Translations under genes and position numbers: made by a program
In this document: positions 33,278-42,238 of the stretch, piece by piece
Numbering within the stretch: position 1 is the stretch's first letter
How the letters are laid out: every line of letters begins with the position of its first letter
Assembly (NCBI GenBank): GCA_023433275.1
Contig: JAEZDN010000167.1
Location: 4,980-68,979, forward strand
Length of the DNA stretch: 64,000 bases
Reading direction: 5' to 3'
Origin: Verrucomicrobiota bacterium
Lineage (GTDB): Bacteria; Verrucomicrobiota; Verrucomicrobiia; Opitutales; Opitutaceae
Notes under the pieces: model-generated
What the model was told of the DNA's origin: nothing
Databases searched by the model: none
What the model saw: the letters and a program-made list of their open reading frames with translations, nothing else

Positions 33278-34303
33278 TTAGAGATCCGCGGCGATGCGGC
33301 GGTAGTCCTCGATGTTGTTGATGAAGACACCGGTGCCGTTTGCGACGGCGGAGAGCGGATCGTCGGAGACGGTGACCGCAAGGCCTGTCTTTTCGGAAAG
33401 CAGCTTGTCGATGCCGCGGATGAGCGAGCCGCCACCGGCCATGACGAAACCGCGGTCCACGAGGTCGGCGGAAAGTTCCGGCGGGCAGCGTTCGAGTGTG
33501 ATGCGGACGGCCTCGACGATGGCGCCGATGGTATCGCCCATGGCCTCGCGAATTTCCTGGGAGGTGATGTGGATCGTCTTGGGCAGTCCGGCCACGGAGT
33601 CGCGGCCCTTGACCTCCATCGCCAGTTCCTGGTCGAGCGGGTAGGCGGAGCCAATGGTCATCTTGATTTCTTCCGACGTGCGCTCGCCGATCAGCAGGTT
33701 GTACGCACGCTTCATGTAATTGATGATGGCGAGGTCGATCTCGTCGCCCGCGACGCGGATGGATTTCGAAAACACGATGCCGTTGAGCGAGATGATGGCG
33801 ATCTCGGTGGTGCCACCGCCGATGTCGACGATCATGTTGGCCGCGGGTTCATCGACGGGGAGGCCGACGCCGAGCGCGGCGGCGAAGGGTTCGGGAATGG
33901 TGTGGACCTCGCGGGCACCGGCGTGGGTGGCGGATTCCATCACGGCGCGTTTCTCGACCTCGGTGATGCCCGAGGGGATCGCGATGCAGACGCTCGGTTG
34001 GGGGAAGGTTTTCCCGCCGTTGGCCTTCCGGATGAAGTAGCGGAGCATGGCCTCGGTGATGTCGAAGTCCGCAATGACACCGTCCTTCATCGGGCGGATG
34101 GCGGTGATGCTGCCGGGCGTGCGGCCGAGCATGACCTTGGCCTCGTCACCCACGGCGCGAACGCGGCGGGAGTTGGTGTAAACGGCCACCACGCTGGGTT
34201 CGCGGAGCACTATCCCCTTGTCCTTGACGTAGACCAGGGTGTTGGCGGTGCCCAAATCGATCCCGATGTCGTTGGAGAAAAGTCCCAGGAATTGGTTGAA
34301 CAT
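33278..34303 (-). CDS. mreB: Rod shape-determining actin MreB
   Basis: 341 residues from ATG 34303; an upstream in-frame start at 34330 only adds MIWKPRHRH. The actin-fold motifs are clear: phosphate-1 DIGIDLGTANTLVY, connect-1 region ADFDITEAMLRYFI, phosphate-2 NMIVDIGGGTTEIAI and adenosine motif FVMAGGGSLIRGID. It forms membrane-bound filaments guiding peptidoglycan elongation, so the organism is likely rod-shaped or has a rod-shaped ancestor. First gene of mreB-mreC-mreD-mrdA. Confidence 0.98.
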   Translation of the reverse strand: MFNQFLGLFSNDIGIDLGTANTLVYVKDKGIVLREPSVVAVYTNSRRVRAVGDEAKVMLGRTPGSITAIRPMKDGVIADFDITEAMLRYFIRKANGGKTFPQPSVCIAIPSGITEVEKRAVMESATHAGAREVHTIPEPFAAALGVGLPVDEPAANMIVDIGGGTTEIAIISLNGIVFSKSIRVAGDEIDLAIINYMKRAYNLLIGERTSEEIKMTIGSAYPLDQELAMEVKGRDSVAGLPKTIHITSQEIREAMGDTIGAIVEAVRITLERCPPELSADLVDRGFVMAGGGSLIRGIDKLLSEKTGLAVTVSDDPLSAVANGTGVFINNIEDYRRIAADL

Positions 34304-34444
34304 GTGGCGGTGACGGGGTTTCCAAATCAAAGCCGCCTCAGAGGAAAATTGTCAAAAGCAAACTCGTTGATCCAGTGAGATTTCGGTGAGCAAGACGCAC
34401 GAGGCGCCGGCGGGGCGCTGTGGCCTCGCGGCGGTGCTCGGACG

Positions 34445-36049
34445 CTAGCGCAGCCCTTTGCGTTCCTCGACGATTTCGCCGGGGATGACGGCGTTGGCAT
34501 TGTTGCCGTAGCTGGCGCGGACATAGGTGAGGATGGCCGCGAGATCCTCGTCGGAAAGGTGGCGGAAGGATGGCATTTCCTGTTCGTAGAATTCGCCGTT
34601 CACCTCGATGCGGCCGGAGAGGCCGGCGAGCACGACCTGCATGAGGCGGCTCTTGTCCTTCACCCATACGGTGTTGGTGAGCGGAGGAATGAGTCCCGGC
34701 GCGCCGAGGCCGTCGGGGCGATGACAGGGCGCGCAGTGCACGGCATAAAGGTCCTGACCGGCCTTGAGGCTTTCGCTGGTCGCGGGGAAGCTCCAGTCCT
34801 CGGAGACCAACGGCAACGGCTCGAGGTCCTCGCGCCAGATGGTGGCGGCGGGCTGGGCCGCCAACCGGGACAGGTCGGATGCCGGGGCGCGGTGCAACCG
34901 AAGGATGCGGTCGGGACCGGCCGGGATCGCGGAATACATCCAGGGCTGGAAACGCGGGTGCCAGTCGGAATTGCTGGTGAGCAGGTAGACGTCGCCGTCC
35001 GCGGCGACCCACACGTCGCGGATGCGGCCGAGATGTTGCTGGAGGAAGATGCGCTCGCGTGCGATCTGGTCGCCGGATTCGTTCAGTTCGAGGACGCGCA
35101 GCGCGCGGCCCTTGAGGTTGGCGAGGAGCAGCGTGTTCCGCCATTCGGGGATGGCGGGGTGATCGTAGTACGCGAGACCGGCGGTCGCGATCGTGGGCGT
35201 CCAGGCGCGGAGTGGAGGCGTGAACGTCTTGTCGCGCGCTGCGGCGATTTCGCCGGGGCGGTCGGCGAGACCCTCGATGAGGGGCCAGCCGTAGTTGTGG
35301 CCGGGTGCCAGCAGGTTGACCTCGTCGTCGTTGTTGGGGCCGTGATCGGACGCGTAGGCGCGGCCGGCGGGAGAAAACGCGAGCCCTTGCACGTTGCGAT
35401 GGCCGAGAGTCCAGACAGGGCTGCCGGCGACCGGGTTGTCGGCAGGGACGGTGCCGTCGGGATTGAGGCGGAGAATCTTTCCGGTGAGGGCGGCGGGATC
35501 CTGGGCGCTCATGGTCAGCCCGATATCGCCCAGGCTGAGGTAGAGCTTGTCGTCAGGACCGAAGTCCAAACGCGAGCCGTTGTGCAGGGGGCGACCCGGG
35601 ATGTCGTCGAGAATTGTCTCCGGCGCGCCGAGCCGCGCGCCGTCCCAGCGGCAGCGCACGAGGCGGGAGCGGACGATCTCCGTCCGGTCCCTAGAAGGAA
35701 GCTGATAGACGTAGTGCAGATAGACCCAGGGCTCGTCCGCGAAACGCGGGTGGAAGGCGAGGCTCAGGAGGCCGTGGGATTTGCGGTGGAAGACGTCGGG
35801 CAGGCGCAGCACCTCCTGGCTTTCGCCGGTAACCGGATTCACGCGACGCACGGTGCCTTCGAGTTGGGTGCACCACAGGTGTTGGTCGGGACCCCAGGCG
35901 AGGTCGAATGGCGAATCGAGACCGTCGGCGACCGTGGTGATTTCGAGCACGGAGTTTTCCAACTGGAGCTGGCCGAAATAGGAGGGGGCGGCGGGCAGGC
36001 AGGGAGCGAGGGGGAGCAGCAGGGCGAGCCAGGGGAATCGAAGACGCAT
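34445..36049 (-). CDS. PQQ-type sugar dehydrogenase fused to cytochrome c
   Basis: 534 residues with a signal peptide (MRLRFPWLALLLPLAPCLPA). Residues about 30-410 form a soluble glucose/sorbosone-dehydrogenase propeller (GLLSLAFHPRF, RPLHNGSRLDFGPDDKLYLSLGD, GHRNVQGLAFSP). The C-terminal ~100 residues are a class-I cytochrome c with the heme site CAPCH (about 437-441) and the axial Met in EQEMPSFRHLSDEDLAAIL. It would oxidise a sugar in the periplasm and pass electrons to the respiratory chain. Start ATG 36049 is fixed by the signal peptide. Confidence 0.9.
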   Translation of the reverse strand: MRLRFPWLALLLPLAPCLPAAPSYFGQLQLENSVLEITTVADGLDSPFDLAWGPDQHLWCTQLEGTVRRVNPVTGESQEVLRLPDVFHRKSHGLLSLAFHPRFADEPWVYLHYVYQLPSRDRTEIVRSRLVRCRWDGARLGAPETILDDIPGRPLHNGSRLDFGPDDKLYLSLGDIGLTMSAQDPAALTGKILRLNPDGTVPADNPVAGSPVWTLGHRNVQGLAFSPAGRAYASDHGPNNDDEVNLLAPGHNYGWPLIEGLADRPGEIAAARDKTFTPPLRAWTPTIATAGLAYYDHPAIPEWRNTLLLANLKGRALRVLELNESGDQIARERIFLQQHLGRIRDVWVAADGDVYLLTSNSDWHPRFQPWMYSAIPAGPDRILRLHRAPASDLSRLAAQPAATIWREDLEPLPLVSEDWSFPATSESLKAGQDLYAVHCAPCHRPDGLGAPGLIPPLTNTVWVKDKSRLMQVVLAGLSGRIEVNGEFYEQEMPSFRHLSDEDLAAILTYVRASYGNNANAVIPGEIVEERKGLR

Positions 36050-36366
36050 CGAGAAAAACGTGCGGTTCGGGCGATGGGCCGCAAGTCGAACCACTATCAT
36101 GGGGGCCACGTCCACGTCGCGGGCGGAACGAAGCTGCTCTTCTCGCGACCGAGAGCTAGTTAGGTAAAAAGGTAAAGCAAAGGCCTTGCCCTGATTTGAC
36201 GGACAGCGGCCCACGGAACACAAGCGCCGCGCCGCCGCCTCGCGGCTCGGCGAAAATAGCCTAAAATTTGGTTGTAATCTCATGCGACATGTTTCGCCCA
36301 GTTGCGAGCCTCGGCGCTGAGGTACAAAGTGTGCTTCATATCGAGTCCGCCCTTCGAAATTGCCCT
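36050..36366. other. Divergent intergenic region; left edge of low-GC island
   Basis: 317 bases between the dehydrogenase and the first island gene. GC drops visibly after about 36245 (AAAATAGCCTAAAATTTGGTTGTAA). No tRNA, direct repeat or integrase trace is seen at the border. Confidence 0.5.
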
Positions 36367-37308
36367 ATGAATACTGCACCCCGTGCGCTTATTCGAACGC
36401 TGCTTCTTGCAGCGCTTCCATTAGTTACTGTTTCCGCTCAACCATCGCTTACCGAATCGGAAGTCATTTCAGCCTTGTGGGACGCGCCGCTCAGTCTTCC
36501 CCGTCTGTCTCACAATGCTCACAGGTTGGGCAGCAAGCCAGTTGATAGAGACACTTTTGAGGTCATGTCATTATCGGAGGAAAAGCATGCGAACGTTAAG
36601 TCTCGTGGTGGCACGCCCTATTTGGAGATCTCGCCTAACGACGCTTGGGTTCAAAAACTGCGCTTTCGGGGAGATGGTGTGAGCTACGTCTCGTTCACCC
36701 TTAACGCTTCGATTGGGACAGTTGTGAATATCGGCGGAGCGGCATTCACAATAGGCCAAAGTGTTCGGGATCCCGCCTTTGCTTCTGTTAGCCCGGTTGG
36801 CTCCAAAGTCCGCATCAACCAAGAAATGCCGTGGCTATTGTATTCGGGAAAGCGCATGGCTCCCCTCAACATCGTTACGGTTAAGATTGACCACAAAACA
36901 AGTACTTGGGCGATCTGGTTTCGCGATATGCTCATGGCCAATGATGTGCCGATCACGAGGGATGGTGCCCCAAACAGTATAAAAATAACGGCAGGAAAAG
37001 GAGGCGCATGGCTGTGCGGATTGGTTAGTAGTGACGAAAATCCTCTGTTCGAGGATGTGAACAGCAACACCGTTCCCGATAAATTCGAGAGAGATATGCT
37101 GGGACGATTGCTGGAGCCTAACGCGCCTGAACAAACAAAAGCATCGCTACGAGCGGTTTGGTTGGAGGAGAGAATTTCGCGACCAGCGTCAAGATTCGTC
37201 CTCAATGCACCACTACCTGATAGCTTTCCGGAGCTATGTAGTCCCGAAGGAGAATTCGTTCATGGGATGACGGGAGGCATGAAATTTGGCCCCCGTCGTA
37301 AAAAATAA
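36367..37308 (+). CDS. Exported protein of unknown function (island gene 1)
   Basis: 313 residues from ATG 36367. A signal peptide ends near VSA-QPS (residue ~24). No known domain is recognised. Around residues 230-242 a DVNSNTVPDKFERD stretch resembles the calcium-loop-like DxNxNxxPDxxE motif frequent in exported proteins of this phylum. The C-terminus is basic (KFGPRRKK). Codon use and GC are lower than in neighbours. It is the first of four codirectional genes spaced 14, 18 and 2 bases apart, which suggests one transcript. Confidence 0.75.
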   Translation: MNTAPRALIRTLLLAALPLVTVSAQPSLTESEVISALWDAPLSLPRLSHNAHRLGSKPVDRDTFEVMSLSEEKHANVKSRGGTPYLEISPNDAWVQKLRFRGDGVSYVSFTLNASIGTVVNIGGAAFTIGQSVRDPAFASVSPVGSKVRINQEMPWLLYSGKRMAPLNIVTVKIDHKTSTWAIWFRDMLMANDVPITRDGAPNSIKITAGKGGAWLCGLVSSDENPLFEDVNSNTVPDKFERDMLGRLLEPNAPEQTKASLRAVWLEERISRPASRFVLNAPLPDSFPELCSPEGEFVHGMTGGMKFGPRRKK

Positions 37309-37322
37309 ACATACGTGCTATC

Positions 37323-38279
37323 ATGAAACCGCTAGCTGGCGCTATAATTTTTCTGGCCGGTATTACGCACCCCGCGTTCTCGTTGAAGGCCGACGTGAAC
37401 ATCACGCACGGCACACCGGGCTACATAAGGTATGTGTCGATGTATAACTGGATCGATTGCATGCCTTATTATTTTACAACGTACGGTTGTGAACATTATC
37501 TCTCCCTTGGCGAATCCCTCGATTTTGATGACTCATACGATGGATTTTGCCATTTCTACTATACGCCAACCGGGGATGTGCTGATACCACTCTATCCGCC
37601 TCCAGATACCGGCGGCCCTGTGTATGCTGACACTCTTCACAACCACGAAATTGTCACAAATGCAGTCATTGAGCCGGAACCTAAGACCGCAAGCTTTGGT
37701 CGGGCTACTGTAGTGCTTTCTGCTGAATTGAGAGAGATCCGCGATGGGGATCCTTTTCCTGATGGCGACTTGTCGACTTGGCCACAAAACCGGGGTGGGG
37801 CGTTCAAGATGCAAGGCCTATCTTCGATCGACGTAAATAGCATTCAGATTGAATCCGTTCCTGGCAAATCAAACACCTATCGCGGCTTGTCCCGGCAAAT
37901 CGATCTTTCTTCGATTGTTTGGTATGATTTGGATGATTACGTTAATGGAAAACCCAAACTGGTTACTATGCACGCAGAGTATCAGCACTACTCGGAGTTT
38001 GCTAAACGTTTGGATGTTCTTGCCGAAAGAGTAAACGAAATCCTGTCTCGCGAGCGGATGGGAACGCAGGAACAGGTGAGAACGGCAATAAGAGCTGAAA
38101 TTCACAATGCAGTCAGGAACTGGCGTATCCAAAGCGACAACCTTTCCGCCAGATATGACTCAGCGTCTGCGGACCCTAATGATCTCGATAAGGGCACGCA
38201 CAGACCCGATGTCGACCCCCTAAGGAAGGTCAGAATACCTTCGAATTTTGTTCGTTTCCCGAGTGCCATCGCGCCTTAA
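37323..38279 (+). CDS. Exported protein of unknown function (island gene 2)
   Basis: 318 residues. Signal peptide MKPLAGAIIFLAGITHPAFS. The mature N-terminal part is aromatic and Cys-containing (MYNWIDCMPYYFTTYGCEHY, DGFCHFYYTP), which may form disulphides; the C-terminal half (about 220-290) is helical (FAKRLDVLAERVNEILSRER). No homologous family is recognised. It begins 14 bases after gene 1. Confidence 0.75.
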   Translation: MKPLAGAIIFLAGITHPAFSLKADVNITHGTPGYIRYVSMYNWIDCMPYYFTTYGCEHYLSLGESLDFDDSYDGFCHFYYTPTGDVLIPLYPPPDTGGPVYADTLHNHEIVTNAVIEPEPKTASFGRATVVLSAELREIRDGDPFPDGDLSTWPQNRGGAFKMQGLSSIDVNSIQIESVPGKSNTYRGLSRQIDLSSIVWYDLDDYVNGKPKLVTMHAEYQHYSEFAKRLDVLAERVNEILSRERMGTQEQVRTAIRAEIHNAVRNWRIQSDNLSARYDSASADPNDLDKGTHRPDVDPLRKVRIPSNFVRFPSAIAP

Positions 38280-38297
38280 ATTTGAAAGCAATTCGCT

Positions 38298-38885
38298 GTG
38301 AAATTATTCGTCCTCAGTATCCTTTTCTTGTTTCACGCGTCCCGGGCGTTGACCGCAGAGTCTTCAAATATCGTCGCATCCGTAAAGTTGATCGGCCGTA
38401 CCACTAATGACGTGCAGTCATTTGTGTCCAGCAATGCCCTCATGGCATCTCCTCCGGAGCACATAGGCAAAAACTCGATAAACTATATTCAGCGTGACAG
38501 GGATAAGGAAATCCAACTAACCATTTCACTCGAGGATGGGAAAGTTAGTAATGTTTCATGGTGGTTCAGAGGGAATGTGAACAATGGCGTCGACCTCGCC
38601 AAATTTCAGAAAGCGATTGCGACGGATCTCAAGGCGTCCGGGTTTGAAGACAGGGAACCTGCATTTGGTTTCAATGGAGTCACTCTTTTCGGGGATTTGC
38701 TGGTAGCACCCGGACAGAATGAAGCATTTGTTCTATCAAGACTCGCGCAAACAGGAACCCGAACCCTAGTGGAGCTTCATCTGGAAATTCCGCTCATGGG
38801 GAGCGCGGCCAATTCTTCGTTTGCGCTGTGGATTTCCATTAGTGCCAATGCGGATCTTGATTCGAACAAAGCCGCGCTTCACTGA
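38298..38885 (+). CDS. Exported protein of unknown function (island gene 3)
   Basis: 195 residues from GTG 38298. Signal peptide MKLFVLSILFLFHASRALTA. The mature part is beta-rich with alternating hydrophobics (VSNVSWWFRGNVNN, LVELHLEIPLMG). A single domain, unrecognised. It starts 18 bases after gene 2 and ends two bases before gene 4. Confidence 0.7.
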   Translation: MKLFVLSILFLFHASRALTAESSNIVASVKLIGRTTNDVQSFVSSNALMASPPEHIGKNSINYIQRDRDKEIQLTISLEDGKVSNVSWWFRGNVNNGVDLAKFQKAIATDLKASGFEDREPAFGFNGVTLFGDLLVAPGQNEAFVLSRLAQTGTRTLVELHLEIPLMGSAANSSFALWISISANADLDSNKAALH

Positions 38886-38887
38886 AA

Positions 38888-39556
38888 TTGATCTACTTGC
38901 ATTCGAAAATTGCACGCCTTGCAGCCTTGATCGGGATTCTTGGGTGGGTAATCCCGGAGTGCCATGGCACACTTAGGTTCGAATTGCCGATATTGGAACT
39001 TTCGTTGCCGGTAGATGTGCATCAGGCTTCGGCTTCATTTCCTTTCATCAACGCTGGCGAGTCTCCTATCAGAATCCTACGAATCGATACGGAATGTGAC
39101 TGTTCATATGCTTTTGCTAGCCCCGACCGGTTAGCATTTGGACAATCTGGAGAGGTGGTTTTGCAGTTTCGCGCGCGCAAGCGCCATGGTACCGAGACAA
39201 TACGGGCCACAGTTGTTACCGATGGCGGTGGAAGCCATGATATTTCCGTAATCACAAAGCTGAAATCGTATATTGAAGCCGACCCGGAGTCACTTGTATG
39301 GAAAAAGGACGAAGCTCGTGAGCCGAAGGAGTTCACGATCAGAAGTACTGGATTAGGTAAGCTTCGATTTACCAAGGCGACAGCAACATCAGGCGCGCAG
39401 GCCGATCTTATATCAGATGGAACTCACCAAATGATTCGCGTCCAAGTTACCCCGCCCGCAGGCAAAAAGCCGTTTCGCGGCGGCGTGCTGCTAATTGCTG
39501 CGGTCGAAGAAACCGGCGAAACCAAAATGTACGACTTACATGTGCGAGGCGAATGA
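38888..39556 (+). CDS. DUF1573-like exported protein (island gene 4)
   Basis: 222 residues from TTG 38888. An N-terminal hydrophobic segment (LAALIGILGWVIPECHG) acts as a signal. Residues about 45-110 match DUF1573-type immunoglobulin-like domains: FPFINAGESPIRILRIDTECDCS (here split at the C70-x-C72 motif), then GQSGEVVLQF. Such domains occur in exported proteins of Bacteroidetes and Verrucomicrobia; function is unknown. Start two bases after gene 3 indicates coupling. Confidence 0.75.
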   Translation: MIYLHSKIARLAALIGILGWVIPECHGTLRFELPILELSLPVDVHQASASFPFINAGESPIRILRIDTECDCSYAFASPDRLAFGQSGEVVLQFRARKRHGTETIRATVVTDGGGSHDISVITKLKSYIEADPESLVWKKDEAREPKEFTIRSTGLGKLRFTKATATSGAQADLISDGTHQMIRVQVTPPAGKKPFRGGVLLIAAVEETGETKMYDLHVRGE

Positions 39557-39865
39557 CGCGGCGCCTGCTTCAGCCGGCGCATGGAGTGCAGTCGAATCGA
39601 TCTAGCCCAAAGTTTACAGGGTTTCCAAGCGAACCCTACACACCCCATCGCTCCGGGCCACCTGCTCATAAATGTCAGTCAAGGCATCGCGTCCGAATGA
39701 CCCCCTGGGGCGCATCCATGCAGAGGAGGTGTGGCGAATGACATCAAGGCGCCGGAAAGGAGCGGCTTCGCCGCAAGCCGCTGAGCTCGACACGTTCACT
39801 TTTCAGTGCAGGAATTTCTGAGAGAGTCGTGGTCCCACTGAATGGTTCCGGCTAAAGAGCGTGCC
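39557..39865. other. Right border of low-GC island, no supported gene
   Basis: 309 bases. GC rises again. A half-copy of the ACACACCCC repeat (CTACACACCCCATCGCTCCGG) lies near 39640, and AGCGGCTTCGCCGCAAGCCGCT (about 39763-39784) is a strong palindrome. A 61-codon minus-strand frame here has no recognisable family. Confidence 0.4.
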
Positions 39866-41350
39866 CTAGCGGGCGGTCATGGGAAACGGCGCGAAGGTCT
39901 GGCTCGGCTGTTGCTCGTCGATGAGATCGTCGAGCGATTTGGTGCCGAGGATGGCGGGAAGGGACGCGGCCAGGCTCTGGTGGTAATGGGCAAGCACGGG
40001 ATCCACGTGCTCGAGGAGGCCGGCGGTCGGCGCCTCGCCGTAGTTTTCGAAGTCGCGGCGAAATTGCTCGAGGGTGATCTGGTCGAGCGGGCGCGCCGGC
40101 TGGTAGCGCAGGTCGTTGGGATCGGCGTCGTGGGCGGGGGGCAGCTCCGTGATGAGCTTCATGTCCGAGAGCCGGTTGAGGCTCTCGTTGAGGATCTGGG
40201 AGGGCACGCTGATGAGGATGGCAAGTTCGCTGACGGAGTAGGCGGGAGCCGCGACCTTGAAGCGGCGGGCGATCAACAGCAGCACGACGAGCGACAGGCT
40301 CTCGCGGGTGGCGTGGTTGAGGTTGTGCCAGGCGGTCTGGCTGCTGCGGTAGCGGACGTTCTGCACGGCGTAGGTGATCTGTCCGCCGACCAGCACGAAG
40401 AACCAGAAGATATAGAGGCCGATCATGAGGACCGGCATGATGCTGACGGAGCCGTAAAGGCTCTTGGAGAGGACCACGCGCTTGAAGTAGAGGAACGCGA
40501 GGTAGTTGTTGAGGAAGAGCAGCGCCGTGACGATGACGGCGCCGATGAGGGCGGCGCCCCAGCGCACGCGGGTGTGGGGCACCAGGCGGTAGAACAGCGT
40601 GAGGATGACGATGAGGAGCAGCACGGAGCCCGAGGGCAGCATCCACACGAAGACGTTCTTGAGCTGGGCGCCGAGCGGGATCTTCTCGAAGAAGACGTTC
40701 ATGAAGGCGCCGGCGGAGAGCAGCGTGAGCGAGGCGAAGAAGAGCAGCGCGCCCAGGGTGATGACGCTCCAATAGTACACGATGCGGGCCATCCAACTTC
40801 GGCCGCGGCGGACGCCCCAGATGTCATTGAAGGTGTTCTCGATCGTGGTGAAGAGGCCGATGACGATCAGGAAAAGCGTGAAGATACCGATGAGCCCGGC
40901 GGTGCCGGAGCGGGAGCTGGAGACGAAATTGCCGAGCAGGCCGACCATTTCCGGCGTGGCGGGGGGAGCGACCTCCGCGCTGTCCTCGGCCGGCGGACGG
41001 TTTCGCTCGGCCTGGCCGGCGCGGTCGTACTGCGCGACCTGCGGCGCGATGAAGCTGATCACGCGATTGACGCCCTGGGCGATGATGGCGGGATCGCTGT
41101 TGCCCAGGGCGAAGCCGGAGACGAGCACGCTGAGGGCGATCAGGGGCCCGAGCGCGAGGAGCGAGCTGTAGCTCAGCGCGGCGGCCCGGATGGCCACGTG
41201 CAACTCATGCAACCCGGATATGGTGATGGAAGCGACGCGCAGGAGGGCGTAGGCGCGGTCGCGCGGCGAGCGATCGCGCTTCAGGCCGGCGGCCCAGATA
41301 TCGTGGGTCCAGAGCCGGTGAAGCCGGGAGAAGTAGGTCGAGATCGGCAT
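39866..41350 (-). CDS. YihY/BrkB-family membrane protein
   Basis: 494 residues from ATG 41350. Six hydrophobic helices across about 40-310; the YihY/UPF0761 signature region is visible (RAAALSYSSLLALGPLIALS; FNDIWGVRRGRSW; IYFWFFVLVGGQITYAVQN-like segment). The C-terminal ~170 residues are soluble and contain a winged-helix-like part (YSVSELAILISVPSQILNESLNRL). BrkB-type proteins are integral membrane proteins of unsettled function and are not RNase BN. The GYF-domain membrane protein lies 26 bases upstream on the same strand. Confidence 0.88.
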   Translation of the reverse strand: MPISTYFSRLHRLWTHDIWAAGLKRDRSPRDRAYALLRVASITISGLHELHVAIRAAALSYSSLLALGPLIALSVLVSGFALGNSDPAIIAQGVNRVISFIAPQVAQYDRAGQAERNRPPAEDSAEVAPPATPEMVGLLGNFVSSSRSGTAGLIGIFTLFLIVIGLFTTIENTFNDIWGVRRGRSWMARIVYYWSVITLGALLFFASLTLLSAGAFMNVFFEKIPLGAQLKNVFVWMLPSGSVLLLIVILTLFYRLVPHTRVRWGAALIGAVIVTALLFLNNYLAFLYFKRVVLSKSLYGSVSIMPVLMIGLYIFWFFVLVGGQITYAVQNVRYRSSQTAWHNLNHATRESLSLVVLLLIARRFKVAAPAYSVSELAILISVPSQILNESLNRLSDMKLITELPPAHDADPNDLRYQPARPLDQITLEQFRRDFENYGEAPTAGLLEHVDPVLAHYHQSLAASLPAILGTKSLDDLIDEQQPSQTFAPFPMTAR

Positions 41351-41376
41351 GGGCGAATCGCGGCGCCGGCCGATAT

Positions 41377-42147
41377 TCAGACGTACGCCATGGTGGCGAG
41401 CATGGCCATGCCGCCGAGGCCGAGCAGCGCCGAGACCGCGAGCGGGATGTAGCTCAGGAAAATCGTGCTGAAGTAGAGACCCACGGAGCCGGCGGCGACG
41501 GCGATCATCGGCGTGAGCTGGCCTTGGGCGAGGAACAGGAAGCCGAGGAAGCCGAGTCCGAACACGGCGCGGAAGCGGACGAAGGGGTAAATCTGGATCA
41601 CGCCGAGGAACAGGAGCACGGCGATGATCACATCGACGACGCCGAGGATCACGCCGGGAGTCTCCATGATCTTGGAAACATTCATGGCCATGAGGCCCTC
41701 GACGCCGGGCAGTACGAGCGCGACGGCGCTGGCCAGGGAAATGATTGCCGCGGAGCGGGTGCCCCACTGGGCGGCGCTCATCATCATGTCGCCCTTGTCC
41801 TTCTTGCCCTTCGTTTCCTCCGTCATGCCCTCGGCCGCATCGAGGAACTGCTGGACGGTGATGGGCGGGGCGCTGTCGGTCGTTTCCTCGTTGATGGGTT
41901 TGAAATCCATCTGCTTGAAGCCGAGTTTCTTCTTCTCCGGCCACAGCGCGGCCTTCATGGCCTCGTTGCTCGAGAGGAGCAGCCACTGCTCGCTCGTGGC
42001 GTCGTAGAAGTAGGTGTCGCGCGTCACCTGGCCCGCTTCCGCGAGCGAGACGAGCTGGTCGATGGAGAAGGGGCCGCGGGCGTCGGTGTCGTTCACGCCG
42101 CGAACGTAATATTCCGGGCCGGGGTTTTGCGGGGTGCCTCCAGACAT
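41377..42147 (-). CDS. GYF_2-domain membrane protein
   Basis: 256 residues. The N-terminal ~60 residues are a GYF_2 module (YYVRGVNDTDARGPFSIDQL then LAEAGQVTRDTYFYDATSEQW), typically a peptide- or lipid-facing sensor. A charged linker follows, then four to five membrane helices (about 130-255). Function unknown. It lies directly upstream of the BrkB-type gene on the same strand with 26 bases between, suggesting an operon. Confidence 0.8.
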   Translation of the reverse strand: MSGGTPQNPGPEYYVRGVNDTDARGPFSIDQLVSLAEAGQVTRDTYFYDATSEQWLLLSSNEAMKAALWPEKKKLGFKQMDFKPINEETTDSAPPITVQQFLDAAEGMTEETKGKKDKGDMMMSAAQWGTRSAAIISLASAVALVLPGVEGLMAMNVSKIMETPGVILGVVDVIIAVLLFLGVIQIYPFVRFRAVFGLGFLGFLFLAQGQLTPMIAVAAGSVGLYFSTIFLSYIPLAVSALLGLGGMAMLATMAYV

Positions 42148-42238
42148 GGTGGCGTCATGTTGCGCGGGCGGGGAGGCCCGGCAAGAGCGAAGTCGGTGAA
42201 AGAAATCGCAATCGTCGCGGGGGTCGTCCGCGATCCGA

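Noticed and set aside
39614..39799. 61-codon minus-strand frame at the right edge of the low-GC island
   Set aside because: Crosses palindromic and repeat sequence; no family or ribosome-binding site.
36050..39865. Integrated element with integrase or tRNA attachment site at the low-GC island
   Set aside because: No integrase, transposase, direct repeats or tRNA at the borders; only base composition and unknown genes suggest transfer.
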